From: Achromobacter sp. MYb9
GTDB taxonomy: Bacteria > Pseudomonadota > Gammaproteobacteria > Burkholderiales > Burkholderiaceae_B
Direction of reading: 5' to 3'
Length of the DNA stretch: 64,000 nt
NCBI RefSeq assembly: GCF_002975275.1
Contig: NZ_PCOQ01000023.1
Location: 40,768-104,767 of the forward strand
Shown here: in pieces, positions 52,723 to 62,005 of the stretch
How positions within the stretch are numbered: position 1 is the stretch's first letter
How the letters are laid out: every line of letters starts with the position of its first letter
Program-made: the position numbers and the translations under genes
Notes under the pieces: generated by a model
Databases searched by the model: none
What the model saw: only the letters and a program-made list of their open reading frames with translations
Told to the model about the DNA's origin: nothing

Positions 52723-54336
52723 ATGAAGTTGCGCACCACCCTGGCCCTTGTGGCCGCCGCCATCCCTTTGGCTGCCGCCCAAGCCCAGACGCTGAAGATC
52801 GGCCTGTCGGCCGAACCCACTTCGGCGGATCCCCACTATCACAAGATGACGCAGAACGACGCGTTCTCCGCGCACGTCTACAGTTCGCTGGTGGGTCGCA
52901 GCGCCGACATGAAACTGACGCCCCAGCTGGCCAAGTCGTGGAAGAACCTGGATGACCTGACCTGGGAATTCAAGCTGCGCGACGACGTCAAGTTCTCGAA
53001 CGGCAAGCCGTTCACGTCTGAAGACGTGCTGTTCACGATCTGCCGCACGCTGAACAACGAAACCAACGTGTCGCAGTCCTACATGGACATGACCAAGCGC
53101 ATCACCGACGTCCAGACGCCGGATGCGCACACCGTGATCATCAAGACCGGCGAGCCCTTCCCGCTGATGCCCGCCGAACTGGCCCGCTCGTTGCCCATCG
53201 TCTGGAACGGCATCGTCGAGCACGGCAAGCTGACGTTCGACCCGAAGAAGGGTTGCGGCGTGACCGGCGCCTGGCCCACCGTTGCCGACTTCAACAACGG
53301 CAAGGATTCCATCGGCACCGGCCCCTACACCCTGAAGTCCTACGTGAAGGGCACCGGCATCGAGCTGGTCCGCAACGAGAACTATTGGGGCGAGAAGCCG
53401 TACTGGAAGGAAGTGAAGTTCGTGCCGGTGCCCTCCGCCGGCCCGCGCCTGACCGGCCTCTTGTCCGGTGACTTCGACATGATCGAAAACCCGGCCGCCC
53501 GCGACCTGCCGCGCCTGAAGGACAACCCGAAGTTCGGCTTCGTGGCCACGCCGTCCACCCGCCTGGTGTTCTTCCAGCCGGACGTGGCCCGCAACCCGAG
53601 CCCGTTCGTCAAGAGCGCCGACGGCAAGAACCCGCTGCAGGACCTGCGTGTGCGCAAGGCCATTTCGATGGCCATCGACCGCAAGACCATCACCGCCCGC
53701 ATCATGGACGGCATGGCCACCCCGGCCTACCAGTTCATGCCCGACGGCATGTTCGGCGCGCTGCCCAAGGCCCCGGAAATCAAGTACGACCCGGAAGGCG
53801 CCAAGAAGCTGCTGGCCGAAGCCGGCTACCCGAACGGCTTTGAACTGACGCTGTCGTCCACCAACGACCGCTACGTCAATGACGGCCAGATTGCCCAGGC
53901 CGTGGCGCAGTATCTGGCCCGCGTCGGCATCAAGACCAACGTGGACGCCATGACGGCATCCATCTATTTCCCCAAGCGCGCCAAGCGCGAGTTCAGCTTC
54001 TCGATGGGCGGCTGGCCGGCGGAAACGGGCGAAGCTTCGGCGTTGTTCCAGCTGTGGGTTGCGTCCCTGGATTCGCCCAACAGCCTGGGCACCAGCAACT
54101 ACGGCGGCTTCTCCAACGCCGATTTCGACAAGGTCTACAAGCAGGCCATCGTGACGGTGGACGCGCCCAAGCGCGAGAAGCTGTTGCAGGAATCCACCCA
54201 GATCGCCCTGGACAACGTGCCGCTGATCCCGCTGCACTTTGAAAGCAGCATCTGGGCCTTCCGCAAGGGCATTACCTACGAAGGCCGCCGCGACCAGTAC
54301 ACGCTGGCCACCTCGGTCACGCCTGAAAAGAAGTGA
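52723..54336 (+). CDS. Peptide-type ABC transporter substrate-binding protein
   Basis: A 537-residue periplasmic receptor of the DppA/OppA (SBP_bac_5) family. A signal peptide ends near AAAQAQT. The mature protein starts TLKIGLSAEPTSADPHYHK, and the family block WEFKLRDDVKFSNGKPFTSEDV follows. It is closely similar along its whole length to the product of 55493-57124, so the two are paralogs. A terminator follows, so it can be expressed at a different level from the rest of the operon. Confidence 0.92.
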   Translation: MKLRTTLALVAAAIPLAAAQAQTLKIGLSAEPTSADPHYHKMTQNDAFSAHVYSSLVGRSADMKLTPQLAKSWKNLDDLTWEFKLRDDVKFSNGKPFTSEDVLFTICRTLNNETNVSQSYMDMTKRITDVQTPDAHTVIIKTGEPFPLMPAELARSLPIVWNGIVEHGKLTFDPKKGCGVTGAWPTVADFNNGKDSIGTGPYTLKSYVKGTGIELVRNENYWGEKPYWKEVKFVPVPSAGPRLTGLLSGDFDMIENPAARDLPRLKDNPKFGFVATPSTRLVFFQPDVARNPSPFVKSADGKNPLQDLRVRKAISMAIDRKTITARIMDGMATPAYQFMPDGMFGALPKAPEIKYDPEGAKKLLAEAGYPNGFELTLSSTNDRYVNDGQIAQAVAQYLARVGIKTNVDAMTASIYFPKRAKREFSFSMGGWPAETGEASALFQLWVASLDSPNSLGTSNYGGFSNADFDKVYKQAIVTVDAPKREKLLQESTQIALDNVPLIPLHFESSIWAFRKGITYEGRRDQYTLATSVTPEKK

Positions 54337-54355
54337 TCCACCGCGTCTGAACCAG

Positions 54356-54386
54356 AAAACGGCTGCCCTGTGCAGCCGTTTTTTTT
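54356..54386 (+). terminator. Rho-independent terminator after the first receptor gene
   Basis: AAAACGGCTGC and GCAGCCGTTTT form a stem with loop CCTGT, followed by T residues. It may give partial read-through to the downstream genes. Confidence 0.9.
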
Positions 54387-54429
54387 GGTCGGATACCCTA
54401 TACAATTCCCCCGCTTCATCGGAGTTGCC

Positions 54430-55401
54430 ATGCCCACGCCCACCCCCGCGGCCCGTCCGCGCCCTTTTCTTTTAGCCTGTCCGGATTTGTCGGCCGAACG
54501 CCTGGGCAATACGGATACGCCGGGCGTCTGGCATTTCGATTCCGGCGTGCCAGGCAAGCGCGTCATGTTGAGCGCGCTGATCCACGGCAACGAGCTGTGC
54601 GGCGCCTGGGCCCTGAAAGAAGCACTGACGGCCGGGCTGCGGCCTCGCCGGGGTTCGCTGACGCTGGCCTTCTGTAACCTGGACGCGTTCGACCGCTTCG
54701 ATTCCGCCAATTACGCCCCCGCGCGCTTTGTCGACGAAGACATGAACCGCGTCTGGAGCGACGACAAGCTGACCGTGCCGATCAGCCAGGAACGCCGCCG
54801 CGCCGCGCAGATCCGTCCATGGGTCGAACAGTCCGACTGGTTGCTGGACTTTCATTCCATGAGCAATTCCGACGTGCCGCTACAGTTGACCGGCATGGAA
54901 CAGCGCAATATCGACCTGGCGCTTGCGCTGGGCAACCCCGCCACCATCATCGCCGACGCCGGCCACGCCGCTGGCGTGCGGATGCGCGACTACGGCCGCT
55001 TCGGCGAAGCCGGCGACAATGGCACGCGGTCCCTGCTGATCGAATGCGGCTTCCATGGCGCGCCCGAAGCGCGCGGCGTGGCGGTGGACCAGATGGCGCG
55101 TTTCCTGCTGGAAGCGGGCACGGTCGACGCCCCGGACCTGCCCGCCGGCTGGGTCGCCCCCAGCGCCCCGTCGCAGCGCGCGCTGCGCGTGACGCATGCG
55201 GTCGCCGCCAAGAGCGCCGATTTTCGATTCGCGGAGCCCTGGAAGGGCCTGGAAACGCTGGCCGCCGCCGGCACCGTGATCGGCTGGTCCGAAGGCGAAG
55301 CCGTCGCCACGCCCTACGACAACTGCGTGCTGATCATGCCGTCCACCGCGAATCTGCGGCCCGGCGTGACGGTCGTCCGCCTGGCCCAGCCTATCGCCTG
55401 A
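54430..55401 (+). CDS. Succinylglutamate desuccinylase/aspartoacylase family protein
   Basis: A 323-residue zinc-dependent deacylase. The zinc motif is IHGNELCGAW with the second His in LLDFHSMSN, and a later Glu lies in LLIECGFHG. Motif order and many stretches (GNTDTPGVWHFDSGVPG, LTLAFCNLDAFDRFD) are shared with the product of 24012-24956. Placed between two peptide-receptor genes, it probably deacylates an imported N-acyl amino acid or peptide. Confidence 0.88.
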   Translation: MPTPTPAARPRPFLLACPDLSAERLGNTDTPGVWHFDSGVPGKRVMLSALIHGNELCGAWALKEALTAGLRPRRGSLTLAFCNLDAFDRFDSANYAPARFVDEDMNRVWSDDKLTVPISQERRRAAQIRPWVEQSDWLLDFHSMSNSDVPLQLTGMEQRNIDLALALGNPATIIADAGHAAGVRMRDYGRFGEAGDNGTRSLLIECGFHGAPEARGVAVDQMARFLLEAGTVDAPDLPAGWVAPSAPSQRALRVTHAVAAKSADFRFAEPWKGLETLAAAGTVIGWSEGEAVATPYDNCVLIMPSTANLRPGVTVVRLAQPIA

Positions 55402-55492
55402 TCCGCCGTCCCGATTCAACACGAGAGCAGCGCCCGCCAAAGAGGCGCCTTTCAGCACTACCGGCACTACCCATAACAACTAGGGAAAAAAC

Positions 55493-57124
55493 ATGTCAGC
55501 CCAGGTATTCATCCGCAGCGCATTGCTGGCCTGCACGCTTGCCGCCTGTACGGTGGCCGTCCAGGCCCAGACCCCGCCTTCCACCCTGAAGATCGGCCTG
55601 TCGTCCGAGCCCACGTCGATGGACCCGCACTACCATCAGGCCACGCCGAACGACGCGATGACCTCGCACATGTTCGAGACGCTGGTGGGGCAGGACGCCA
55701 AGATGAACCTGATCCCACGGTTGGCCACGGCCTGGAAGCCGGTGGACGACACCACCTGGGAATTCAAGCTGCGCGACGGCGTGAAGTTCTCGAACGGCCA
55801 GCCCTTCACGGCGCAGGACGTGATCTTCACGTTCTGCCGCGTGATGCATAACGAGCAGGGCATCGGCGGCTCGTACCCGGCCGTTGTCCAGAAGTTCGCG
55901 AGCATCGAAGCGCGCGCCGGCAACACGCTGATCATCAAGACGCACAAGCCCTACCCGTTGCTGCCCAACGACCTGACCCGCACCGCCATGCTGTGGAGCG
56001 GCATCGTCGAACACGGTCCCATCACCTTCGACCTGAAAAACAAGTGCGGCGTGACCGGCCCCTGGCCGACGGTGGCCGACTTCAACGGCGGCCGCGACGT
56101 GATCGGGACCGGCCCCTACACGCTGAAATCCTACGTGAAAGGGACCGCCATCGAACTGGTCCGCAACGACGGCTACTGGGGCGACAAACCGGCCTGGCCA
56201 GCCGTCAAGCTGGTGCCGGTGCCCGCTGCCGGGCCGCGCCTGACGGGTCTACTGGCGGGCGACTTCGATCTGATCGAGAATCCCGCCGCGCGCGACGTGA
56301 AGCGCATTTCGGAGACGCCCGGCTACGGGTACGTGATCACGCCGTCCGTGCGCGTGGTGTATTTCCAGTTCGACGTGGCGCGCAGCCCCAGCCCGACGGT
56401 CAAGGCCGCCGACGGCAAGAACCCCTTGCAGGACGTGCGCGTGCGCCGCGCCATATCGATGGCGATCGACCGCAAGACCATCGCCGCCCGCATCATGGAC
56501 GGCGCCGCCACGCCGGCCAACCAGTTCCTGCCCGACGGCATGTTCGGCACCTTGCCCCACCCGCCCGAACTGAAGTACGACCCGGAAGGCGCGAAGAAGC
56601 TGCTGGCTGAAGCCGGCTACCCCAACGGCTTCGAACTGGCCGTCTCGTCCACCAATGACCGCTACATCAACGACGCGCAGATCTCGCAAGCCGTCGCGCA
56701 GTTCCTGTCGCGCGTGGGCATCAAGGCGACGGTGGACGCCATGACGCGTTCGGTATATTTCCCCAAGCGCGCCAAGCGCGAATTCAGCTTCGCGATGGGC
56801 GGCTGGTCCTCCGAGACCGGCGAAGCCTCGTCTTTCCTACAATACTGGGTTACCCGGTTCGATAAGGCGCAGGGCCTGGGCACCAGCAACTACGGCGGTT
56901 ACGACAACCCCGAGTTCGACGGCGTGTTCAAGCGCGCGCTGGTCACGGTGGACCCGGCCGAGCGGGAAAAGCTGCTGCAACAGTCCCTGACCCTTGCACT
57001 GGCCGACCTGCCCAGCATTCCCCTGCATTTCGAAAGCAGCATTTGGGCGTTCAAGAAGGGACTGGCCTACGAAGGCCGGGCCGATCAGTACACCCTGGCC
57101 ATGTCGGCCAAGCCCGCCAAGTAA
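55493..57124 (+). CDS. Peptide-type ABC transporter substrate-binding protein (paralog)
   Basis: A 543-residue DppA/OppA-family receptor. Its signal (about 1-25) contains ALLACTLAACTVAVQAQT; a lipobox-like LAAC is present, so it may be a lipoprotein or be cleaved later at VQAQ. It shares the block WEFKLRDGVKFSNGQPFTAQDV and most of its length with the receptor encoded at 52723. It is directly upstream of the permease genes and is the likely main receptor of the operon. Confidence 0.92.
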   Translation: MSAQVFIRSALLACTLAACTVAVQAQTPPSTLKIGLSSEPTSMDPHYHQATPNDAMTSHMFETLVGQDAKMNLIPRLATAWKPVDDTTWEFKLRDGVKFSNGQPFTAQDVIFTFCRVMHNEQGIGGSYPAVVQKFASIEARAGNTLIIKTHKPYPLLPNDLTRTAMLWSGIVEHGPITFDLKNKCGVTGPWPTVADFNGGRDVIGTGPYTLKSYVKGTAIELVRNDGYWGDKPAWPAVKLVPVPAAGPRLTGLLAGDFDLIENPAARDVKRISETPGYGYVITPSVRVVYFQFDVARSPSPTVKAADGKNPLQDVRVRRAISMAIDRKTIAARIMDGAATPANQFLPDGMFGTLPHPPELKYDPEGAKKLLAEAGYPNGFELAVSSTNDRYINDAQISQAVAQFLSRVGIKATVDAMTRSVYFPKRAKREFSFAMGGWSSETGEASSFLQYWVTRFDKAQGLGTSNYGGYDNPEFDGVFKRALVTVDPAEREKLLQQSLTLALADLPSIPLHFESSIWAFKKGLAYEGRADQYTLAMSAKPAK

Positions 57125-57169
57125 GCACGCGGCGCCCGCAAACCCTGAGCCCACCAAGGAAATCATCAC

Positions 57170-58147
57170 GTGGCCTTGTTCATCCTGCGCAGACTGATCC
57201 AGAGTCTGTTCGTACTGCTGGCCGTATCGGTCGTGGTCTTTTTCGCGGTGTATGCCGTGGGCGACCCGATCGAACTGCTGGTCAGCCCTGAAGCCAGCCA
57301 GGCCGCCCGCGAGGCGATGATCGCCCGCCTGGGCCTGGACCTGCCCGTGTGGCAGCAGTACACCGGGTTCCTGTGGCGCGCGCTGCACGGCGATCTGGGC
57401 ACGTCCTTCGTGCACGGCATCCCCGCCGTCGAACTGATCGTGCAACGCATCCCCGCCACGTTCGAGCTCGTCTTCGTCGCCATCATGCTGACCTGTGTCG
57501 TCGGCATCCCGCTGGGGCTGGTCGCCGGCCTGTACCGCGACGACTACCTGGGCCGCGGCATCATGGCGTCGTCCGTGCTGGGCTTTTCGCTGCCGAACTT
57601 CTGGCAGGGCATGATGCTGATCCTGCTGTTCGCCGTGTGGCTGGGCTGGCTGCCGGCCACCGGGCGGGGCGACACCGTTACCGTGCTGGGCGTGCGCCTG
57701 TCCATCCTGACCGCCGATGGCTGGTCGCACCTGATCATGCCGGCCATCAACCTGGCGCTGGCCAACATCGCGCTGGTACTGCGCCTGACCGCCTCCGGCG
57801 TGGTCGAGGCCCGCAGCCAGGACTACGTGAAGTTCGCCCGCGCCAAGGGCGTCAAGCCCGGGCGCATCGTGCGCCGCCACATCCTGCGCAACATCCTGAT
57901 CCCGGTCGTGACCGTGATCGGCATGGAATTCGGCAGCCTGATCGCCTACTCCACCATCACCGAAACCGTGTTCGCGTGGCCCGGCATGGGCAAGCTGCTG
58001 ATCGACAGCGTCTACCAACTGGACCGCCCCGTGGTGGTCGCGTATGTGATGCTGGTCACCCTGATCTTCGTGGTCATCAACCTGGTTGTGGACATCCTGT
58101 ACGCCGCGCTCGACCCGCGCGTGCAGCTCGTGACCCCCGCTCAATAA
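57170..58147 (+). CDS. Dipeptide-type ABC permease (DppB-like)
   Basis: A 325-residue permease with about six membrane helices, starting at GTG. The family start FILRRLIQSLFVLLAVSVVVF and the cytoplasmic EAA loop (RAKGVKPGRIVRRHILRNI) are present. It pairs with the next permease gene six bases downstream. Confidence 0.92.
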   Translation: MALFILRRLIQSLFVLLAVSVVVFFAVYAVGDPIELLVSPEASQAAREAMIARLGLDLPVWQQYTGFLWRALHGDLGTSFVHGIPAVELIVQRIPATFELVFVAIMLTCVVGIPLGLVAGLYRDDYLGRGIMASSVLGFSLPNFWQGMMLILLFAVWLGWLPATGRGDTVTVLGVRLSILTADGWSHLIMPAINLALANIALVLRLTASGVVEARSQDYVKFARAKGVKPGRIVRRHILRNILIPVVTVIGMEFGSLIAYSTITETVFAWPGMGKLLIDSVYQLDRPVVVAYVMLVTLIFVVINLVVDILYAALDPRVQLVTPAQ

Positions 58148-58153
58148 TCCGCC

Positions 58154-59074
58154 ATGGCTAACTCTCCCAATCCCGGCCGCACCCGCACCGTCCAGCCCCT
58201 GGCTGAGACGCCCCAGCGCGCCTCCATCCTGAAGAAACTGCGCGCGCGCCCCACAGTGCGCGGCTCCGCGATCGCGCTGGCCATCCTGGTGGTCCTGGTG
58301 ATCTTCGCCCCCTACTTCGCGCCGCAGAACCCATACGACCTGGCCAACCTGTCGCTGATGGACGGCCGCCTGGCGCCGCGCCAGGCCCTGATGGACGGCA
58401 GCATCGCCTGGCTCGGCACCGATGACCAGGGCCGCGACATGCTCAGCGCCATCCTGTATGGCCTGCGCATCAGCCTGATGGTGGGCCTGTCCGCCGTCGT
58501 CCTGGCTACCGCCGTCGGCGGCGCGGTCGGCCTGATCGCCGCCTATGTCGGCGGCCTGGTCGACACCGTGCTGATGCGCATCGTCGACTTCATCCTGGGT
58601 TTCCCGACCATCCTGGTGGCGCTGGTGCTGCTGGTGGTGCTGGGCCGCGGGGTCGACAAGGTGATCCTGGCGCTGGTGCTGGTGCAATGGGGGCACTACG
58701 CCCGCATCATGCGCAGCCGCGCGCTGCAGGAACGCCGCAAGGAATACGTGGAAGCCGCGGCCAACCTGGGCTATCCGGCCTGGCGCATCATGATCTACCA
58801 CCTGCTGCCCAACTGCCTGGGCCCCGTCATGGTGTTCGCCACCATCCAGATCGCCACCGCGATCGCACTGGAAGCGACGCTGTCCTTCCTGGGGGTTGGC
58901 GTGCCGATCACCGAGCCGTCGCTGGGCCTGCTGATTTCCAACGGCTTCCAATACCTGTTGTCCGGCGATTACTGGATCAGCCTGTTCCCCGGCATTGCGC
59001 TGCTGGTGCTGATTCTTTCCATCAATATCGTGGGCGACCGCCTGCGTGAAAGCCTGGACCCCCGACGAGCATGA
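58154..59074 (+). CDS. Dipeptide-type ABC permease (DppC-like)
   Basis: A 306-residue permease with about six helices. The N-terminal cytoplasmic tail is followed by the first helix, LAILVVLVIFAPYFAPQNPY, the periplasmic WLGTDDQGRDMLS motif typical of DppC/OppC, and the EAA loop EAAANLGYPAWRIMIYHLLP. It overlaps the next ATPase gene by four bases. Confidence 0.92.
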   Translation: MANSPNPGRTRTVQPLAETPQRASILKKLRARPTVRGSAIALAILVVLVIFAPYFAPQNPYDLANLSLMDGRLAPRQALMDGSIAWLGTDDQGRDMLSAILYGLRISLMVGLSAVVLATAVGGAVGLIAAYVGGLVDTVLMRIVDFILGFPTILVALVLLVVLGRGVDKVILALVLVQWGHYARIMRSRALQERRKEYVEAAANLGYPAWRIMIYHLLPNCLGPVMVFATIQIATAIALEATLSFLGVGVPITEPSLGLLISNGFQYLLSGDYWISLFPGIALLVLILSINIVGDRLRESLDPRRA

Positions 59075-60054
59075 GCGACATTCTTCTTGATGTGCGCGGA
59101 CTGCGCACCGCATTCCATACCGAGGCCGGCGCGTACCTGGCCGTCGACGGCGTCGACCTGACCGTGCGCCGCGGCGAAATCGTGGGCCTGGTCGGCGAAT
59201 CGGGTTCCGGAAAATCCGTCACGGGCTTCTCGCTGCTGGGCCTGATCGACCCGCCCGGGGAAGTGGTGGACGGTGAAGTGAAGTTCAAGGGCACCGACCT
59301 GCGCAAACTCACGGAAGAGCAGATGCGCCAGTTGCGCGGCAACCGCATCGCCATGATCTTCCAGGATCCGCTGATGACGCTCAACCCGGTGCTGCGCATC
59401 GGCGAGCAGATGATGGAAGCCATCCTGACGCACGAAAACGTGTCGCGCGCGCAAGCCGAAGAACGCTGCCGCGAGGCACTGGCGATGGTGGGCATCCCGT
59501 CGCCGGAAAAGCGCCTGAAGAGCTATCCGCACGAGTTCTCAGGCGGCATGCGCCAACGCGTGGCGATCGCGATCGCCATGCTGAACAAGCCCGACCTGAT
59601 CATCTGCGACGAGCCCACCACCGCGCTGGACGTCACCATCCAGGGCCAGATCCTCTACCGCATGCAGGAGATCTGCCGCGAGCACAACACTGCGCTGATC
59701 TGGATCACCCACGACCTGGGCGTGGTGGCCGAACTGGCCGACCGCGTGGCCGTGATGTATGCCGGCCGCATCGTCGAAAGCGGCCCGGTCGAGCAGGTGC
59801 TGGAATCGCCGCGCCACCCCTATACCAAGGGTTTGCTGGATTCGATGCCGGGCGCGACGCAGCCCGGCGCGCGTCTGCACCAGATCAACGGCATGGCGCC
59901 CAGCCTGGCCGGCCGCCCCTCGGGCTGTGCGTTCCGTCCGCGCTGCACCAAGGTTATCCCGCGGTGCACCGAACAAGCCCCCTCCGTCACCACAGAAGGT
60001 CCGCGCAGCTATCGCTGTTACGTGCCGATAGCCCGCGAGGCACAAGAAGCATGA
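59071..60054 (+). CDS. Dipeptide-type ABC ATPase (DppD-like)
   Basis: A 327-residue ATPase. Walker A is [10 protein letters not shown], the signature [15 protein letters not shown], Walker [14 protein letters not shown], and the C-terminal oligopeptide-ATPase extension with its Cys-rich [14 protein letters not shown] (iron-sulphur type) is present. It overlaps its partner gene by four bases. Confidence 0.93.
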   Translation: MSDILLDVRGLRTAFHTEAGAYLAVDGVDLTVRRGEIVGLVGESGSGKSVTGFSLLGLIDPPGEVVDGEVKFKGTDLRKLTEEQMRQLRGNRIAMIFQDPLMTLNPVLRIGEQMMEAILTHENVSRAQAEERCREALAMVGIPSPEKRLKSYPHEFSGGMRQRVAIAIAMLNKPDLIICDEPTTALDVTIQGQILYRMQEICREHNTALIWITHDLGVVAELADRVAVMYAGRIVESGPVEQVLESPRHPYTKGLLDSMPGATQPGARLHQINGMAPSLAGRPSGCAFRPRCTKVIPRCTEQAPSVTTEGPRSYRCYVPIAREAQEA

Positions 60055-61061
60055 GCCAAGCCGATACCCCCGTCATCGAGCTCAAGAACATCCACAAGCG
60101 CTTCGAGCAACGTCCCGACCTGGCCCAACGCATCCTGGCCCTGACCGGCCGGCCCATCGACCGCCGCACGGTGCATGCCGTCAATGGCGTGGACCTGTCC
60201 ATCAAGCGCGGCGAAGTCGTCGGGCTGGTGGGCGAGTCCGGCTGCGGCAAGTCCACCCTGGGCCGCGTCGTTGCAGGCCTGCACCGCCAGACCGAAGGCG
60301 AACTGCGGTACCAGGGCCAGGACGCCGTGCGCCTGCGCGGCGCTGAAAAATTGGCCTACACGCTGGGCGTGCAGATGATTTTCCAGGACCCGCAGGCCTC
60401 GCTGAATCCGCGCCAGCGCCTGCGCCAGATTCTGGGCGAATCACTCAAGGTCCACAAGCTGGCGCCGCCCGCCGACATCCCCGGCCGCATCGACCAGGCC
60501 CTGAAGGAAGTGGGCCTGGACGCCGAATACCGCGACCGCTTCCCGCACCAGATATCGGGTGGCCAGCGCCAGCGCATCGGCATCGCCCGCGCACTGATGG
60601 TGGCGCCCAAGTTCCTGGTCTGCGACGAGCCGGTCGCCGCGCTGGACGTGTCGATCCAGGCGCAGGTGATCAACCTGTTCATGGACTTGCGTGAACAGCA
60701 TGGTTTCACCTATCTCTTCATCAGCCACGACCTGGGCGTGGTCAAGCACATCTCGGACCGCGTCGCGATCATGTACCTGGGCAAGATCGTGGAAATCTCC
60801 ACGTCGGCCGAGATCTTCGCGCGCGCCAACCATCCCTACACCCAGGCCCTGATGGCCGAAGTGCCGGACGTGGCCCGCCGCGGCCGCAAGTTCACGCCGA
60901 TCAAGGGCGAGATCCCGTCGCCGCTGAACCCGCCTCCGGGCTGCACCTTCAACCCCCGTTGCCCCCACGCCATGCCGCGTTGCCGCGAGCAGGCGCCGGT
61001 CCTGAAAGAAATCTCGGCGGGCCATTGGTCGGCCTGCCACCTGAATGAAGCGAGCGCTTGA
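60051..61061 (+). CDS. Dipeptide-type ABC ATPase (DppF-like)
   Basis: A 336-residue ATPase, second of the pair. Walker A is GESGCGKSTLGR, signature ISGGQRQRIGIARAL, Walker B FLVCDEPVAALDV, and the C-terminal Cys-rich GCTFNPRCPHAMPRC extension. ATG at 60051 overlaps the DppD-like gene's stop; the next gene starts within its stop. Confidence 0.93.
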   Translation: MSQADTPVIELKNIHKRFEQRPDLAQRILALTGRPIDRRTVHAVNGVDLSIKRGEVVGLVGESGCGKSTLGRVVAGLHRQTEGELRYQGQDAVRLRGAEKLAYTLGVQMIFQDPQASLNPRQRLRQILGESLKVHKLAPPADIPGRIDQALKEVGLDAEYRDRFPHQISGGQRQRIGIARALMVAPKFLVCDEPVAALDVSIQAQVINLFMDLREQHGFTYLFISHDLGVVKHISDRVAIMYLGKIVEISTSAEIFARANHPYTQALMAEVPDVARRGRKFTPIKGEIPSPLNPPPGCTFNPRCPHAMPRCREQAPVLKEISAGHWSACHLNEASA

Positions 61062-61966
61062 TGAAACCCTCCGACATGTCCAACGCGGACCGCATCGCCA
61101 TCGAAATGGGCCATGCAGGCCGCAATGCCATCCTCTACGTGGATGAAGACCGCAATTCCGACCGACCGTTCAAGCTGCAGACGTACCGCCCGTATGGCTA
61201 CACGCCCGACCGCCCGGTCGTCATCGTGCAGCACGGCGTGCTGCGCAACGGCGACGAATACCGCGACTTCTGGGTCGAGGCGGCCGACAAGCACAAGCTG
61301 CTGATCGTGGCCCTGACCTTCTCTAACGAGATCTGGCCCGGCGTCGAAAGCTACAACAACGGCCGCGTGTTCTCGGCCGGCGGCAATCCGCGCCACATCG
61401 ACGGCTGGACCTACGCGCTGGTCGGCAACGTGATCAAGGACATGATCGCCGGTGAAATCACCGATGGCCAGAACGTCTACCTGTTCGGTCATTCGGCTGG
61501 CGGCCAATTCGTGCACCGCCTGATGAGCAGCCAGTCGCACGCGCCGTTCAAGGCCGTCGCGGCCGGCAACCCGGGCTGGTACACGTTGCCGACCTTCGAC
61601 CATCCGTTCCCCGAAGGCATGGATGGCGTCGGCCTGACCGAAGAGCACCTGGTGAAGCTGCTGGCCTACCCGATGACCATTCTGGCGGGCGACCAGGACA
61701 TCGCGACCGACGACCCCAACCTGCCGTCCGAACCCGCTGCCATGCGCCAGGGCCCGCACCGTTTCGCGCGCGCGCAGAACTACTACGCGTTCGGCAAGCA
61801 GGAAGCCGAACGCCGCGGCGTGCCGTTCGGCTGGACGCTGCAAGTGGTGCCCGGCATCGGCCACGATGGCCGCGCCATGTCGGCCGTGTGCGCCAGCCTG
61901 TGGTTCGACGGCAAGATGCCCGACGACGCCGAACTGGCCCGCCTGGCCGGCCAGCAGGTCGCCTGA
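61058..61966 (+). CDS. Alpha/beta hydrolase of the transport operon
   Basis: A 302-residue hydrolase coupled to the ATPase gene by a four-base overlap. The start YRPYGYTPDRPVVIVQHGVL and nucleophile elbow LFGHSAGGQF are typical of the fold; a catalytic acid may lie in LAGDQDIATDD and the His in VPGIGHDGRAMS. No signal peptide is evident, so it acts in the cytoplasm. Its genomic setting points to hydrolysis of the imported compound. Confidence 0.88.
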   Translation: MMKPSDMSNADRIAIEMGHAGRNAILYVDEDRNSDRPFKLQTYRPYGYTPDRPVVIVQHGVLRNGDEYRDFWVEAADKHKLLIVALTFSNEIWPGVESYNNGRVFSAGGNPRHIDGWTYALVGNVIKDMIAGEITDGQNVYLFGHSAGGQFVHRLMSSQSHAPFKAVAAGNPGWYTLPTFDHPFPEGMDGVGLTEEHLVKLLAYPMTILAGDQDIATDDPNLPSEPAAMRQGPHRFARAQNYYAFGKQEAERRGVPFGWTLQVVPGIGHDGRAMSAVCASLWFDGKMPDDAELARLAGQQVA

Positions 61967-62005
61967 CCCCTTTCCCAATTTCCGTTGCTGATTACCGATA
62001 CCGCC

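Noticed and set aside
56837..59113. A 758-residue open frame on the minus strand
   Set aside because: It is antisense to the receptor and permease genes, is rich in Gln, His and Asp with no domain, and is explained by third-position GC bias.
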